The notes under the pieces: model-generated
What the model was told of the DNA's origin: nothing
Databases searched by the model: none
The model's input: the letters and a program-made list of their open reading frames with translations, nothing else
Part shown: piece by piece, positions 20,925-31,449 of the stretch
How positions within the stretch are numbered: the stretch's first letter is position 1
Layout of the letters: each line of letters begins with the position of its first letter
Source: Gracilaria gracilis
Taxonomy: Eukaryota; Rhodophyta; Florideophyceae; Gracilariales; Gracilariaceae
Reading direction: 5' to 3'
DNA length: 64,000 nucleotides
Assembly (NCBI GenBank): GCA_030374805.1
Contig: JARGSG010000086.1
Location: 1-64,000, forward strand
Position numbers and translations under genes: made by a program

Positions 20925-21475
20925 AGGACTTGCTACATCGGTACGGAACCTGCTGTATGGCAATGATGCCAAGGCGCTCGTCCAGTCGCAAATGCGACAT
21001 GATCTGGGCATTTCTCAGGATGCTACTGTGGTGCTGTGGGGCGGTCGTTTCGTGCCGGACAGGGGAATCGATGTCATGGGCGAGGTCGCCTCGAACGTGG
21101 CTAAAGATTCGGACATGCCCAATGCCTAGCTTTTGTATTCGTTGGTTCCGGTGAACAGAAGGACATGCTGGAGTGTACGCGTATGGAGTTGCAAGGAAAG
21201 AAAACCCTGATGATCATCCACCACCCGCGGTTAACATCCCATAACTTCGCGACTACTACGCAATGGCGGATGTCTTGTTACTGCCGTCGAACAACGAAGG
21301 TATTCCACTTGGACTGTACGAAGCTTTAGCTACCGGTCTGCTCGTGAGGAGCACTGTTGTTGGCGGACAAAAGGAACTTATTCGCCTGAACACTGCTTTG
21401 GCATATGAATTGAGGAATGCGAATTTCATGGAAACTAGTGGAACCAGCCACCTAGCTTACGCCAATACATTTTGA
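20925..21475 (+). pseudogene. Glycosyltransferase family 4 (GT-B) pseudogene fragment
   Basis: Three frames together show the GT4 C-terminal layout. ATVVLWGGRFVPDRGIDVM (about 21020) is the start of the second Rossmann domain. FVFVGSGEQKDMLE (about 21130) follows. At 21263 comes ADVLLLPSNNEGIPLGLYEA with LATGLLV and VGGQKELI, the signature around the E-x7-E donor-binding site. A TAG and frame changes near 21125 and 21240 break it, and the N-terminal domain is not visible. GT4 enzymes transfer sugars from nucleotide donors; the substrate cannot be told. Confidence 0.7.
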
Positions 21476-21782
21476 TTCACTTTGTGGATCATTGAAGACG
21501 TTACTACCAGACCAAAACGTCCCTGGTATATGACATGTATGTTAATTATCACCTCATGCTCAGAGATGTGTAACGGATGTTTAGAAACTGAGTCAAGGCT
21601 TGAGAGGAAGGAGAGAGAGAGATGTGTGATAATTTTGGAGGTTCAGCTAGGTAATACATGGTTGCTGCTACCCCTGCTTCGTGGCTGCTTTCCATTTGAC
21701 GGAATATGTGCGGGATGTATCACAAGCAAGAGAGTGCACTTGAACTAGAAGCGATGAAGTTTTACAGGGGCTCGCAGTTCGG

Positions 21783-21789
21783 TATAAAA
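21783..21789 (+). promoter_or_regulatory. TATA box upstream of the 21939 gene
   Basis: GGTATAAAAGGGGGC is a consensus TATA box, about 155 bp before the ATG at 21939, which itself sits in a good start context (CAAAATGG). Confidence 0.6.
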
Positions 21790-21938
21790 GGGGGCTTCAT
21801 GAGACCGAAACGCTGCTCGAAGGTTCCGGCCGCCAGACTTCCGCGCAATACAGGTACCTCAAAATCCTGAAACTAGTGTAGCCGAAGGAAGCGTCTGGTG
21901 TTAAACAGCAGACTTCTACGTAGTCAAACAATAACAAA

Positions 21939-22859
21939 ATGGAAGACATAATTTGTATGGAACAGAAGGCGCCTGAATGTGTTGATGTACCGGACGCCAA
22001 AGCACAAGAGATGGAAACGCTAAAGGCTATGAATGAATTCCGTAAGAACGTGAAGGACGGGGATTATATCGACTGTGACGTTTATGGACGTGGCGACCAA
22101 CGTGTGTTAAATGCAGCGACGTCCACAGGGGAAGAAAGTTGGAAGCAACCAGGAAAAACAACGAAGAATGCAAAGAATCGTCATTCTCGTACAGTTCGGT
22201 CCACTCGCATGAGCTATCTCAGCAAGAAGGTCCGAAGTTTTCTCCGGAAACCTCCCTTTCCAAAAGACTGTTTTGGTACACAAAGCACACTCGCCGCAGA
22301 CAGCAGTGAGCTTGAGGACGCCAGTGCAGCAACGATCGACACTGCTCCGCTACTATCTTCTGGGAATCAACGACACCTTAGTGATGGTGGTCGTGTTGAG
22401 AGCGCAGATATTCTGGCAGTCAAGGCGTCGGCAGAGAGGGAGTGTAACGATCGCATGGTCGGGCAGGACACTAACGTAGAAGTGCTGCAAACGCATGAAC
22501 CCACAAGCAGTGTGGCCGACGACACTCCACATCGCGTGAAAAGCAAGGGGAGAAGTGGGGATGACTTGTCGATGGTGGAAAAAGGAATGGTAGTGCGGAC
22601 TCTGGCGAAGCTGCGATCGACGGGCAGCTTCGTTTTCAAAGAGACTGAGCCAAAAACAAGTCATCATGGGACTTTTACGGATAGGGCTTCCCGTGAAGGC
22701 CAAGCTCCGGTTGTAGGCAAAATGATTCTGGAGAAGGGTGTGACGGACCTAGCTCTGCGGCATGTATTGGGGAGGGGAGTGCCAAGAACAATTGCACGCC
22801 CGGCAATGAAGCTTCCCGTTTGGGTTCGAATGGTTCTGCAGATGAACAAGACGAAGTAA
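21939..22859 (+). CDS. Hypothetical charged protein, first part
   Basis: 306 residues from an ATG in good context, with a TATA box about 155 bp upstream. The protein is hydrophilic and rich in Ser, Glu and Lys, with a basic patch (KTTKNAKNRHSRTVRSTRMSYL) and no membrane segment or recognisable domain. Its end overlaps by 40 bases the next open frame, which has the same composition. The two may be one gene with a single frameshift, or two exons whose splice sites I cannot define. Function unknown. Confidence 0.5.
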   Translation: MEDIICMEQKAPECVDVPDAKAQEMETLKAMNEFRKNVKDGDYIDCDVYGRGDQRVLNAATSTGEESWKQPGKTTKNAKNRHSRTVRSTRMSYLSKKVRSFLRKPPFPKDCFGTQSTLAADSSELEDASAATIDTAPLLSSGNQRHLSDGGRVESADILAVKASAERECNDRMVGQDTNVEVLQTHEPTSSVADDTPHRVKSKGRSGDDLSMVEKGMVVRTLAKLRSTGSFVFKETEPKTSHHGTFTDRASREGQAPVVGKMILEKGVTDLALRHVLGRGVPRTIARPAMKLPVWVRMVLQMNKTK

Positions 22860-23827
22860 TGGTCTTGGACGAGAATAATTGTTCGGGGACTGGCGAACAG
22901 AATGGCGTCAATGGCGTTCAAGTCGGAGACGTGAAGAAACGGAGGAGCCTATTCGAGGAAGATACATCTGTACCTGATAAGGTTATTGTCATTCGTGAGT
23001 ACCCAAAACCTAGTTTGCATCACGGTGAAGAACATACTGGAAGCACCAGCGAATCCCAAGACGAAGAAGCGCATCTAGAGAAGAATACAAGTCATGACTG
23101 TACCGCTAGCACTTGCCATGCACCGCCGGCTCATGATTCACTCAAAGAAATGGAAGAGGAAGGCACGCTCTCTGAAAAGAACGCATCCGCTGTGCCGGAC
23201 AAAATTGCCATTCGCAAAGTATCCTCGATGCTGAAAGTGAGGCCATTACTGTCTGCTGCACAAGTACCGAAGCGAAGCGTGGAGGGTGTCCCGCAAATGC
23301 TCAGAGCCGAGTCGGTTCCGGAAATGGAAGTGTGTGGGCAACCGGGGCTACACTCGTTACAGGATCTTTCGAAGCACATGTCTGGGCGTGTAGAAAGGAT
23401 TGTATCGCTTTTCGAATCTCGATCAGGTGAGGAGTTGTTTGGCCACGGACTTGATGTGCAGATGGGACCCGAAAGTCACAACATCCGCGCCGGGTTATCA
23501 TGTGATAGTGGGATGTTCGATAATGAAGTTGAAGACGAAGACTTGAGAATCATCGATATTGAAGTACAGACGGCAGAGAACGATGATAATGATGGAAGCA
23601 TGGGTCCACAAGAAAAGGAGGAGGGACGAAGGGAAATGCATGAAATGCCAGGGAGCCGTGTTATTGAGCATGTGGACGAATGCATAGAGGCAGTAGAAAC
23701 GACTAGACCGGCTCAGGACCATGTGACACAGCTTAATTTACTTGAATCTTCAAAAAGCTCAAGTGGGAGTTCTGAAGAGCCGTCTGTTCCGTTCTCTCAT
23801 CTAGTGGATTCTTGTGCGATTGTGTAG
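22820..23827 (+). CDS. Hypothetical acidic protein, second part
   Basis: An open frame of about 335 codons, one frame off from the preceding ORF and overlapping it. It is acidic and disordered (EVEDEDLRIIDIEVQTAENDD; SSKSSSGSSEEPS at the end), and the stop is TAG at 23825. The left-most codon is TTG, and the frame stays open further upstream, so it probably has no start of its own and continues the protein beginning at 21939. No domain recognised. Confidence 0.5.
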   Translation: MGSNGSADEQDEVMVLDENNCSGTGEQNGVNGVQVGDVKKRRSLFEEDTSVPDKVIVIREYPKPSLHHGEEHTGSTSESQDEEAHLEKNTSHDCTASTCHAPPAHDSLKEMEEEGTLSEKNASAVPDKIAIRKVSSMLKVRPLLSAAQVPKRSVEGVPQMLRAESVPEMEVCGQPGLHSLQDLSKHMSGRVERIVSLFESRSGEELFGHGLDVQMGPESHNIRAGLSCDSGMFDNEVEDEDLRIIDIEVQTAENDDNDGSMGPQEKEEGRREMHEMPGSRVIEHVDECIEAVETTRPAQDHVTQLNLLESSKSSSGSSEEPSVPFSHLVDSCAIV

Positions 23828-24004
23828 AGTGATTTGGGCCACGTTTCTATTGCGAGGTGGTTGCAGAGTTGTAAAACTACAATGGTAAAGAACTCGTTTG
23901 TGATGAGGGTCAAGTATGGCAAGCAAGTTCGAATGCTTTTTTCTTTTCCGTCTTGGCCGTCCATCTTGCAAGGATCTCACACATTCCCTCCTTGTCTTTT
24001 GCAG

Positions 24005-24267
24005 GGCATTGCTTTTGTATCACCCGACAACATTTCTGTTTCATCTCGATACTTTTCTTCTTCGCTATTGATCTTCTACCCTGACGCAGCAAAACAACGC
24101 TATCAGATCTCTACATTACCACAGTGGCTGGACGTAAGCACGGTGATTCGTCATTTGCGCTCTTTTCATAACATATCATTCAATCTTATAGTTTTTGTTC
24201 CCTTCAGGTAACGTTTCAAACAACGATATTCGACAACGAGTTGGGTTTCCGTGACGCTTGTAATTAG
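24005..24267 (+). CDS. 3' end of a spliced gene of unknown function, copy 2
   Basis: Same structure as 205-467: an exon from 24005 after TTTTGCAG, donor GTAAGC at 24134, acceptor ending at 24207 and a final exon to TAG at 24265-24267. The intron is 74 nt and both exons are in phase 0. Between the copies the exons are almost unchanged. The upstream exon is not identified. A TATATAAA motif (about 24303) follows on the same strand without an obvious gene behind it. Confidence 0.4.
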
Positions 24268-24445
24268 AGAGCACATGAAATGATTCTAGACTTTTTCTTT
24301 GCTATATAAACCAAGTTCAGAGTACATCAGTTGGGTGGTTCTCTTCCCACAGAGCAGGTAGCAAGAGGACATTTAAGCTTTAGAAGAACAAAAATGATCA
24401 TTCATTCATTCATTTAACCTGTATAACGTGCTATCATGTACTTAC

Positions 24446-25156
24446 TTACATTTGGCCGAGAGCATTGTGGAGGTCGAAAAACTTGGCCTCTCGATTGGTA
24501 ATCTGTAGACGGAACGCCATAAAATGATCCTCAAGGCCTCGATCCGCCGCCCAATGGCTTCACAGTCGAGACCTTGCAAGAGAACAAGCTCATTTCTGCG
24601 TTCCTTAAAGCTTTTGCACTCAATGCGCTCTATAACCGTGGCTATTTCCTTTACGTTATCAACTTCCTTCCTCCACTGTTCTAATCGCTACTTTCTCTTC
24701 AGACAGACCTTGTGGTCTGTTTTATTGTTTAAGGTCATCCCCGAAAGGCACAGCAACCCAGTGTTAATTCCCAGATCAACCAAGCGTGCTATTACCTTAC
24801 AACAAGAAAACTATGTAAGTAAAAGTTAGTGGAGGAGAAGAGGAAGCCAACAAGACAAATATGGTGGCTTTATACTACGCTCTCCGCGACACGACTGTCA
24901 TTTTGAATTAGCATACTATCCTTCATGATTTGGATTGGCGGTTTTCTTCAAATGCGAAGAGAGGGTGGTACATTTGGTTGTACTCTGCGTTACGTACACA
25001 ATGCGCGGAGTAGAGTAGAGAGCTTGTGTAGATAGAAAACGAGGGCATTTGTCCCTCCACGTTCTTTAGAATCTTGGAAATTTGGGATGGAAGTGAGAGC
25101 GTTGTGACAATCAAATATGTCTTTTTGTTGGGGACAGTGGCCGGGTTGATGGACAT
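24446..25156 (-). pseudogene. Membrane/coiled-coil protein gene family, copy 2
   Basis: The minus strand from ATG 25154-25156 (MSINPATVPNKKTYLIV) to TAA 24446-24448. The N-terminal 78 codons are open and conserved in the copies at 18806-19039 and 32680-32865. The C-terminal third encodes a charged coiled coil (QWRKEVDNVKEIATVIERIE; EAIGRRIEAL; NREAKFFDLHNALGQM). The middle is broken by stops and frameshifts in all three copies. In the copy at 32400-32470 a hydrophobic stretch (IKVGLLVFVGIAC) precedes the coil, suggesting a membrane anchor. Plus-strand reading also shows some conserved short blocks, so the coding strand is probable but not proven. Confidence 0.4.
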
Positions 25157-25393
25157 GAAACTAATTCATCACATAAGATAGCTGGATCGTATGGTAGATT
25201 TGGTCTACATACTGTTGATCATAATATTGGATTGCAGTTGCGGTGCTGATGGCTGTGGTTGGAGATGAGCAAGTGTTTTCTTCTTTTGGTTGTGTTGGTG
25301 GAAGAAAGAAAGAGAAACGAGTCGAGTTGATACCACTTCATCCGGGGACGAAGGAGAAGGGGATTAATAAAGACGTGGTGATCCCCGTTGAAC

Positions 25394-25513
25394 ACATTCG
25401 GCCACATCAAGTCGACACGCGCCGCATCCCATCCCGAACTGCGAAGCTAAGTCGCTTTGAGCTGGGCTAGTACTGACATGAGAGATCGGTCTGGAATCCC
25501 CAGTGCCGAATGT
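25394..25513 (+). rRNA. 5S ribosomal RNA copy 2
   Basis: Exactly 120 nt, with 5'/3' ends that pair (ACATTCGGC with GCCGAATGT). The 5S hallmarks are CCCATCCCGAACTGCGAAGC (loop B/helix III region), GCTAAGTCGC, GGGCTAGTACTGACATGAG (internal control region C-box area) and GATCGGTCTGGAATCCCCAG. A T8-9 run follows as the Pol III terminator. It is the best-preserved copy here and could be functional. Only one copy per unit, dispersed and not in a simple tandem array. Confidence 0.85.
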
Positions 25514-25583
25514 TTTTTTTCTTCTTTCTCTTTGCCAGATCTCACTCACTGACATTTTGTATCCCAACTCATCGAGCGCGTCC

Positions 25584-26105
25584 ATGGCGTTCAGCGATAC
25601 TATCCTCGACACTTCATCTTCCCCAACCAATACACGCAGCGCTTTCATCTACTCCTTGCCCATTGTCGTTCAAGACAAACCAGCGTTACAGCCGGCCACG
25701 TTCCCCTACGGCTTCAACAACGCTGCCCGTGAATATATCTGTTTCTTACAAAACAAACTCGAGAACATCTTATTGTTCTGTCGCGCCGTTCTCTATGGGC
25801 AACTCAATGACGTATTTAAGAAGGTGAGCGCCTTTTCTCTTCAGCCATGACGAAAAAAAATCCCGGGTAGCACAGAGCTCTACTTTGATTATTATTTGAA
25901 CCGTATGCACTCCGGCGTGCGTGACGGCATATTCGGAAAAGTTTCGCTTCCGAGAACGTTGGTGTGGACGGTGAAGTATTTCAGAGTATGGAAACTATCT
26001 CTTCCTTTCGACGTTGCTCTAGCCTTGCATGAAGCATTTTCGTTTACGTTAACCAGGCCGCGTAGGAGGCGAATAGCATACATCTTCAGGAACAGCTTCA
26101 CATGA
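25584..26105 (+). CDS. Two-exon ORF just downstream of 5S rRNA
   Basis: ATG at 25584 (gtccATGGCG) opens an 80-codon exon ending NDVFKK at 25823, followed by GTGAGC. The likely acceptor is CACAGAG ending at 25877. Exon 2 (25878-26105) continues in frame with LYFDYYLNRMHSGVRDG and ends in a basic tail (RPRRRRIAYIFRNSFT, stop TGA). That gives a 54-nt phase-0 intron and about 155 residues. A second possible acceptor two bases earlier would hit a stop. The region upstream of the ATG is a long pyrimidine tract and CCAG directly after the 5S terminator. Fragments of the same sequence follow the 5S copy at 31450. Function unknown. Confidence 0.45.
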
Positions 26106-26215
26106 AGAGGTCTTATTAACGAGATGAGGAGCGTAGGAAATGGGGGAGGGTAGAAATGAAGCATGTGCGCTGGATGCAAACTGTGCATGGTTCGTTGCAC
26201 GTGCATCGGCGAAAT

Positions 26216-26773
26216 AAGGTTGCCAAAGCAGACGGAATAGAGCAAATTATCGAAGACAGGTTCACAAAGAGTGACTTGGTCGACGAAGGAGCCTGCGATT
26301 TCCTGTCTTGAGTCAAAAGATGTTCTTTAGTCTTCGAAGCGACCCACGATTTCCTCCTCCAGTGGCAAACGACTCGCACTTGAATCGACTGCTACTTTGT
26401 AGGCGAAGGGATATTCAACTTGTTCTTCGTCATGACCATCTCAACCACGACCTTTCCTTGACGCCACTGACATGGTATCGCCTGGGAAGGTGTCTTCGCT
26501 TTCATCCTCCTCGGAACCATTGCCGCTGCAACCGCCGCTTAAGTGGGCTGATTCTATTTCGTCGGCAAAATGGTCACCCATTTGCTCTTCCTGCAGCGAA
26601 AGTGCAAGTGCATCAGCAAAGGGGTGGTGATAGCGGACAAAACTGAACACATCTGCAATGAGTTGCCCTGCTGACGGGTTTCCAGTTTTTTGTTCCAACG
26701 ACCAACTAGAGAGGTTACTCTCACCGCCAGACCATGAAGAATCCATACTGCTGCTTGGACAGGTCGGTTCCAT
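26216..26773 (-). pseudogene. Truncated paralogue of the DPF-motif gene
   Basis: Starts at ATG 26771-26773 (MEPTCPSSSMDSSWSGGES), clearly paralogous to MEPTSPSSSSDSSWSGSER at 36639. It retains VFSFVRYHHPFADA and MGDHFADEIESAHLSGG, then loses frame near 26440. Weak nucleotide homology to the other copy continues to about 26216 (AATTATCGAA region). It has a TATATATA motif about 110 bp upstream of the start (minus strand, near 26885), and its 5' flank also matches that of the 36.6-kb copy, so promoter and gene were duplicated together. Confidence 0.6.
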
Positions 26774-27405
26774 TTCACTTCCGTGTGAAAGCAGTTCAAA
26801 TGTGTATTGGAAGAACCTGCACGCAGTTATTTTGCAAGCATTGAAAACACCAGTGAGAGCTTTTGATGTTCCGCGAGTCAGCATATATATGGGCTGGAGT
26901 TTCGCTCGGCAAGCAGCGTTTCATTAGCTTTGAATTATCGGACGCAGTAGTCTGACACAAATTGATTCGTTCTCTATCATTTCCGCTCTTATGAGGTGAC
27001 AATCGCTCCATTGCATGTCAGTCTGTGTGAAGGGCTTGGTGTTGAGAGGTTCCACGTGCCCTTGAATCTTAATCTGTGCGTTGACATCCAAATAGTCGCC
27101 GTAGGTCTGCGTTTTGCTTCGTTCTCTTGCGAGAGATACTCGTCAGGCTCCATCTTTGGCAGCATCACATCACAAAGCGCACTCGAGCAGCACAGAGACA
27201 CATCAGACGTACCATCGTACAAGCGTTCACCAGTATCAACGGCCTAGCCGTCACCGTTCGATTCGCCACAAGTTCGGTGCTCTCGAATCACGATGTCGTG
27301 GGTCGAGATGACCACGTCTCATTGGCGCCACTCAAGTTAAAGAGTGAAAATGCTTCAGAGAGAAGGTTGAATTTCTCTCTCTCTCTCGTTTATGAGTGCA
27401 CTAGC

Positions 27406-27786
27406 TTAATCATAACTTGGTGCAGAACGTTTCTGTTCAAAGAACCGCTCTCTTACTAGAAAAGCCAACACTCTAACGGGCCATTTTCTAACAATACTAG
27501 CAACGGATTCTCCTTGGCGTTCTCGACGAGCAGGTAGCCATATTTGTCTTGACAATGTTCTTTTGGGGCATCTGAGAAGGTAGTGATCCACGTCATTCAG
27601 AACTCCTGGTCTGCAGTTACACACCAATTTCTCACCAAGCAAATGAGAACCAAGAGGATGCAAGCTCGGCGTATGTCCCACATAGATCTGTGCCAAAGCC
27701 GTTTCTGGTTCTCTCTGAGAAAGAATGCTCTCAAACTCGTCCGGTAATTCTGATATCAGCGATGGGCAGTTGCTCTTATGCTTCAC
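27406..27786 (-). pseudogene. LINE-like C-terminal zinc-binding fragment
   Basis: A 126-residue open frame contains IYVGHTPSLHPLG, then CNCRPGVLNDVDHYLLRCP and R. This is the GH...C-x-C...H...C layout found at the C-terminus of many non-LTR retrotransposon polyproteins, after reverse transcriptase or RNase H. No reverse transcriptase is visible upstream, so this is a 5'-truncated remnant or a host gene derived from one. Confidence 0.5.
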
Positions 27787-29305
27787 TCGAGTAACTTATT
27801 TAATGCTTGCAGCATCGGACAACGACATTGCCATGCTTGATCTGGGGCGCATCACCATATTCAAGACGGTGACAAAGTGGGTTTCTCAAACCACATACAC
27901 GGGTAGCATCAAACAAACCGCAAAATCGCAGCAACATATGAATATGTATATTCAGGTCTTGCTTCAGGATGACCGCAAATGCAAGAAATGACAACAGCAA
28001 CGTCGATACTTGATTGCTTTCATACCTTTGCTACTGCTTCACATGGTCACTTTGTTGTAGCATTAAATGCTACAATATTTATCAAGGTCGTCACTGTTCT
28101 ACCTCATATCTGTCGGAAACTGCTCGAGAGACTAAGCTTTGTCATTGAAACGACCATCTTCGCTTCCTCCCACGAAAATCCTTGCTCAATAACGGGGCTT
28201 CTTTTTTGGCTTTGTGTGTACTAAACAAGAACTGGTGGCAAGAAAGAGGGAGGATGTAGTAAATAAAACACTACACCCCCCGACACAGGGATATCCTCGC
28301 CTCAAACTTTATTGTATTGCTGCCCGTGTCTCTCGCGGTTGTAGGTCAGCAATTTTCTTCGCAGTTCGAGTGCAGTTTGGACGAGATGAAAACCGGAGCT
28401 CTGCGACAGAAACGCGGATGTTGGCCAACCTTATCGTCCAAACGAGGACTTTGTGACCCCGTCGCTGCTTTTGAAGTGAAGTATATACGACGCTGTTATC
28501 GGCTCATCATTGGCTGTCGAATGAAGCGGAAGAAGGGACGGCAGCGTGTAATAGACGTTTATTTGTTCAGAGTACAAACTACGGTAGTGATAGCGATTGA
28601 TACTAGAAATGTGAGGGATGACATCACGATACAAATTTATGGCCTCAAATCAGTTTGTGCTGTTGCAGATGTTGTTTACCATCTGCAACGTTTCCGTTAG
28701 AAACGATTCGTAGATAATTTGGACATGATTGTTGTGGTTATCTTAGGGTGTATCACAGGTAATCATTAGCGGAGCATGATGCTCCGCAAGGGTGAATTCA
28801 TCAACTCTGGCAGTAAGGTTAGCCCTCTCATCTCCACCAACCCTCAGATCATCAGATCATCCTTTTGGTAAAGAAGCTGTAACTACTATACGGTGTGCCG
28901 AATATTATATTGCCGTGCTTGTTTCCGAGAGCACAAAGAATGGCAAGCGTTGTAGACTAGGAAAATGTTTTCTTGTCGAAGAAATCGAGGAGCGTTGCCA
29001 AATGCATTTGGACAAGTTTAGGACGAAGTAGTGGGGGAGACATCGTGCATTTGCGAACTACATTGCGGTTGTAGACTACCATCGCACATATCGTTTGTGT
29101 GAAAAAGCATGTTCAACAGAGCCAACTGGGAAACAAAGTTGGCATCTTTGATTTAATCGAGGAGTCTATCTAGCGGCCAGTGAGCTCACCCAAAGTATAG
29201 TATCTACCAGGGTGCTTTTGGTATCAGCCATGGGACGAACTTATGCACAAAGATTTATCTATCGATCTCTAGCTAGTGGGATTCCCAACCATGAGCAGGA
29301 CGGTA
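27787..29305. other. No supported gene
   Basis: Only short open stretches without recognisable domains; the longest, on the plus strand at about 28317-28700, begins without ATG and has basic composition. Confidence 0.4.
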
Positions 29306-31368
29306 CAGGTCAACACTGTAACTAGTGTTGCCCACACTAATTCGAAGACCCTGCTTGAGAGCGGCTTCACAGATATTAGTGTAGGCCACACCATATTGAG
29401 CAGCCACACTAAATACGTAACGGGTTTATTACTGTGGCCCACACTAATTCATACACCACAAATATAGTGTGGGTGGAAGCTGGAACCATCAGGAGCTCGA
29501 TCCTACTGCAACACCGTCGAAGTTCTCCCTATATTTGGCAATGATTGCCTGAAGTTCTGGGAAGAGCTGTCGCTCTTCCCATTGCCCGTTCAGATTCAAA
29601 CCCATACCGCAGCGAATCATAGCCTTCCGCGCATAGGTCACCCCATCTTTGTCTCGCATCGCACTCACAGCCCGAACTGACTTCGCTGCAAGCTTTGAGA
29701 AGTATCGCTTGCCTGGATTAGTAAGTTTTCCCGAAGCTCTCGTACCATTGCACCACAAGTTGTTGTCTAACAAACTAATTTTATGGTCATCCCACTCCCT
29801 GCGCCAATAGGTCTTCAACTTTTGGATCACGAAACTATCCGCAGGCTGCACAAGATGGGTGGCATTGCATGGGAAGAACCTGATTTCCGTGTTGGACTGC
29901 GCGAGTGAAGCACGAACCTCTTCCGTAACATCATGAAAGTTAACGTTATCCACAAACAAGACACGTTTGCGCCCATGTCGAAGAGGAGTGAAAACGCGTT
30001 TTTCCTTCACCCATTCCAAAAAGACGCCTTGTCCATCCAGGCCTTTGGCCCTGTGCGATACACGACGCCGGGAACATCATCGGGCAGCCTTCGAATTGGA
30101 TAATTCTTGTCCGGGTTCTTGAAGATCATCATCGGTGTTTCCAAGCATCCGTTAGGTCCTCCGGCTATCAGCACCATCATAGTCATCCCATCGTCTCCTG
30201 ACACGACGTCTGCATACCGTATATTCTTCTCACCAACAAGCGTCAGCGTCATGTGATTGCCCATGTTGATACAGAAGTGCGTTTCATCGGCGTTGTACAC
30301 ATCCTCTTCCTTCAAGGCTTTGGAACGGAAATCTCTGGCCAACTGTCCGAGGTGGTATGCGACCTCTCTTTCGATCTGTTCCTGTTTCAGTGGGGACACC
30401 ATGAGCTTTCCACATTGGTATCGGCTAACAATATGGAATCTATTCATGAACGATTGAATCCAGCGTGGGGTTATAAGAGTCTTGATGGCCTTCTTGCTTC
30501 TTTCATCAATCATACTTTGATGATAGGGACCCTCGATTTTGCCATCGATAAGCTTGAGGGTGAGCTTGCGTAACAAGGATGCATTGAACTTAACTCCCGC
30601 TTTTCGCATGCGGTTGAAGTCGTCCAGCAAATCCTGGTGTAGGGCAAACACCCACGGCGTTATGCGACGTGTTCTTCCGCTGCGGCTCTTACAATTGTGT
30701 CTCTTGAGCCCATTTTCGGTGACACGTACGAATGAGAACTCTCCTTTTCTTGATATGCTATCCTGCCCGTTGGCTAACATTTGTCGTTGTTTCCAGTATC
30801 TACAGGCTCTTTGGAGGTTGGTTTTGGCACTTCCACGGAATTATTGGGGGAATTGCGCGACTGCTTGAGAGGGTATATGCGTTGCTCCTTGCGTTGCTCC
30901 TTCGGCAAGAGCTCGGTTTATCATCCAGCGTGCGATAGTTGCCCTTTGGGTGTTTGTGAGGACATGTGGTGGTGAACGGCGTGTTCGGGGAGATGAATCT
31001 GGTGTTTCGGATTGGTTCTGCTGATGGTTGTGCTCTATGGACTGCTGGGTTGAGCTTGTCGTTGCAGGAGAGGATGATTCGGTTTGGTTGGTAGGATTGC
31101 TCTGCATCTGTGCGAAAGCACTAAGTAAAGGAGAAGCAATGAGCGACATGATCTCGTGTTTGGGAGAAGGTGTCTATGCTTGTTTGAGCAGCTCTCTATG
31201 CTTGTTTGAGCAGAGGAAGTTCTTATATAGATGTCCTGATTTGTATTTGGCGCCCAAAGCACCTGGATTTCATGTTGGCCTACATTAATTGCATCTCAGA
31301 TCCAGACGCAGTCACCTTGAATAGTGTGGCCTACTCTAATTTGTGTTACCAGTTACAGTGTTGACCTG
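29306..31368 (-). mobile_element. pogo-like DNA transposon
   Basis: Terminal inverted repeats start CAGGTCAACACTGTAACT at 29306 and, reverse-complemented, at 31368, flanked by the dinucleotide TA on both sides (29304-29305 and 31369-31370). CAG termini and a TA duplication are hallmarks of the pogo/Tc1 superfamily. Several subterminal copies of CCACACTAAT in both orientations (29329-29475 and 31318-31340) may be transposase sites. The 2,063-bp element encodes one decayed transposase. It inserted about 80 bp upstream of a 5S rRNA copy. Confidence 0.9.
29489..31149 (-). pseudogene. pogo/Tigger-type transposase with one stop and one frameshift
   Basis: Read from 31149. An N-terminal low-complexity region leads to a helix-turn-helix (LTNTQRATIARWMINRAL and, after a TAA at 30839-30841 in the same frame, TNLQRACRYWKQR). 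Then comes the DDE catalytic core (DDE_1 type), with YNADETHFCINMGN carrying the first Asp and, after a one-base shift near 30015, LFVDNVNFHDVTEE carrying the second. NATHLVQPADSFVIQKLK and a basic helix (YWRREWDDHK) follow. The remainder (to 29489) is open. The gene would cut and rejoin DNA at the element's ends; two lesions make it inactive as read. Confidence 0.85.
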
Positions 31369-31449
31369 TAGTACCAGTGCTATCTACTCGACCGTATCTG
31401 AAGAAGAAGCACATGGGAATAAATAGCGACAAAGCTGGTCACTTCAGAC

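Larger units (their letters stand above)
23934..26105. repeat. 5S-linked duplicated unit, copy 2 (uninterrupted)
   Basis: Contiguous counterpart of 132-618 + 12216-12431 + 18476-19560. It holds, in order, a spliced gene end (24005-24267), a decayed coiled-coil gene on the minus strand (24446-25156), a conserved upstream block (25255-25390), a 5S rRNA copy (25394-25513) and a two-exon ORF (25584-26105). Because CATTTAACCTGTATAACG and GCGCTCTATAACC are unbroken here, it serves as the empty-site reference for elements A and B. Confidence 0.85.
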
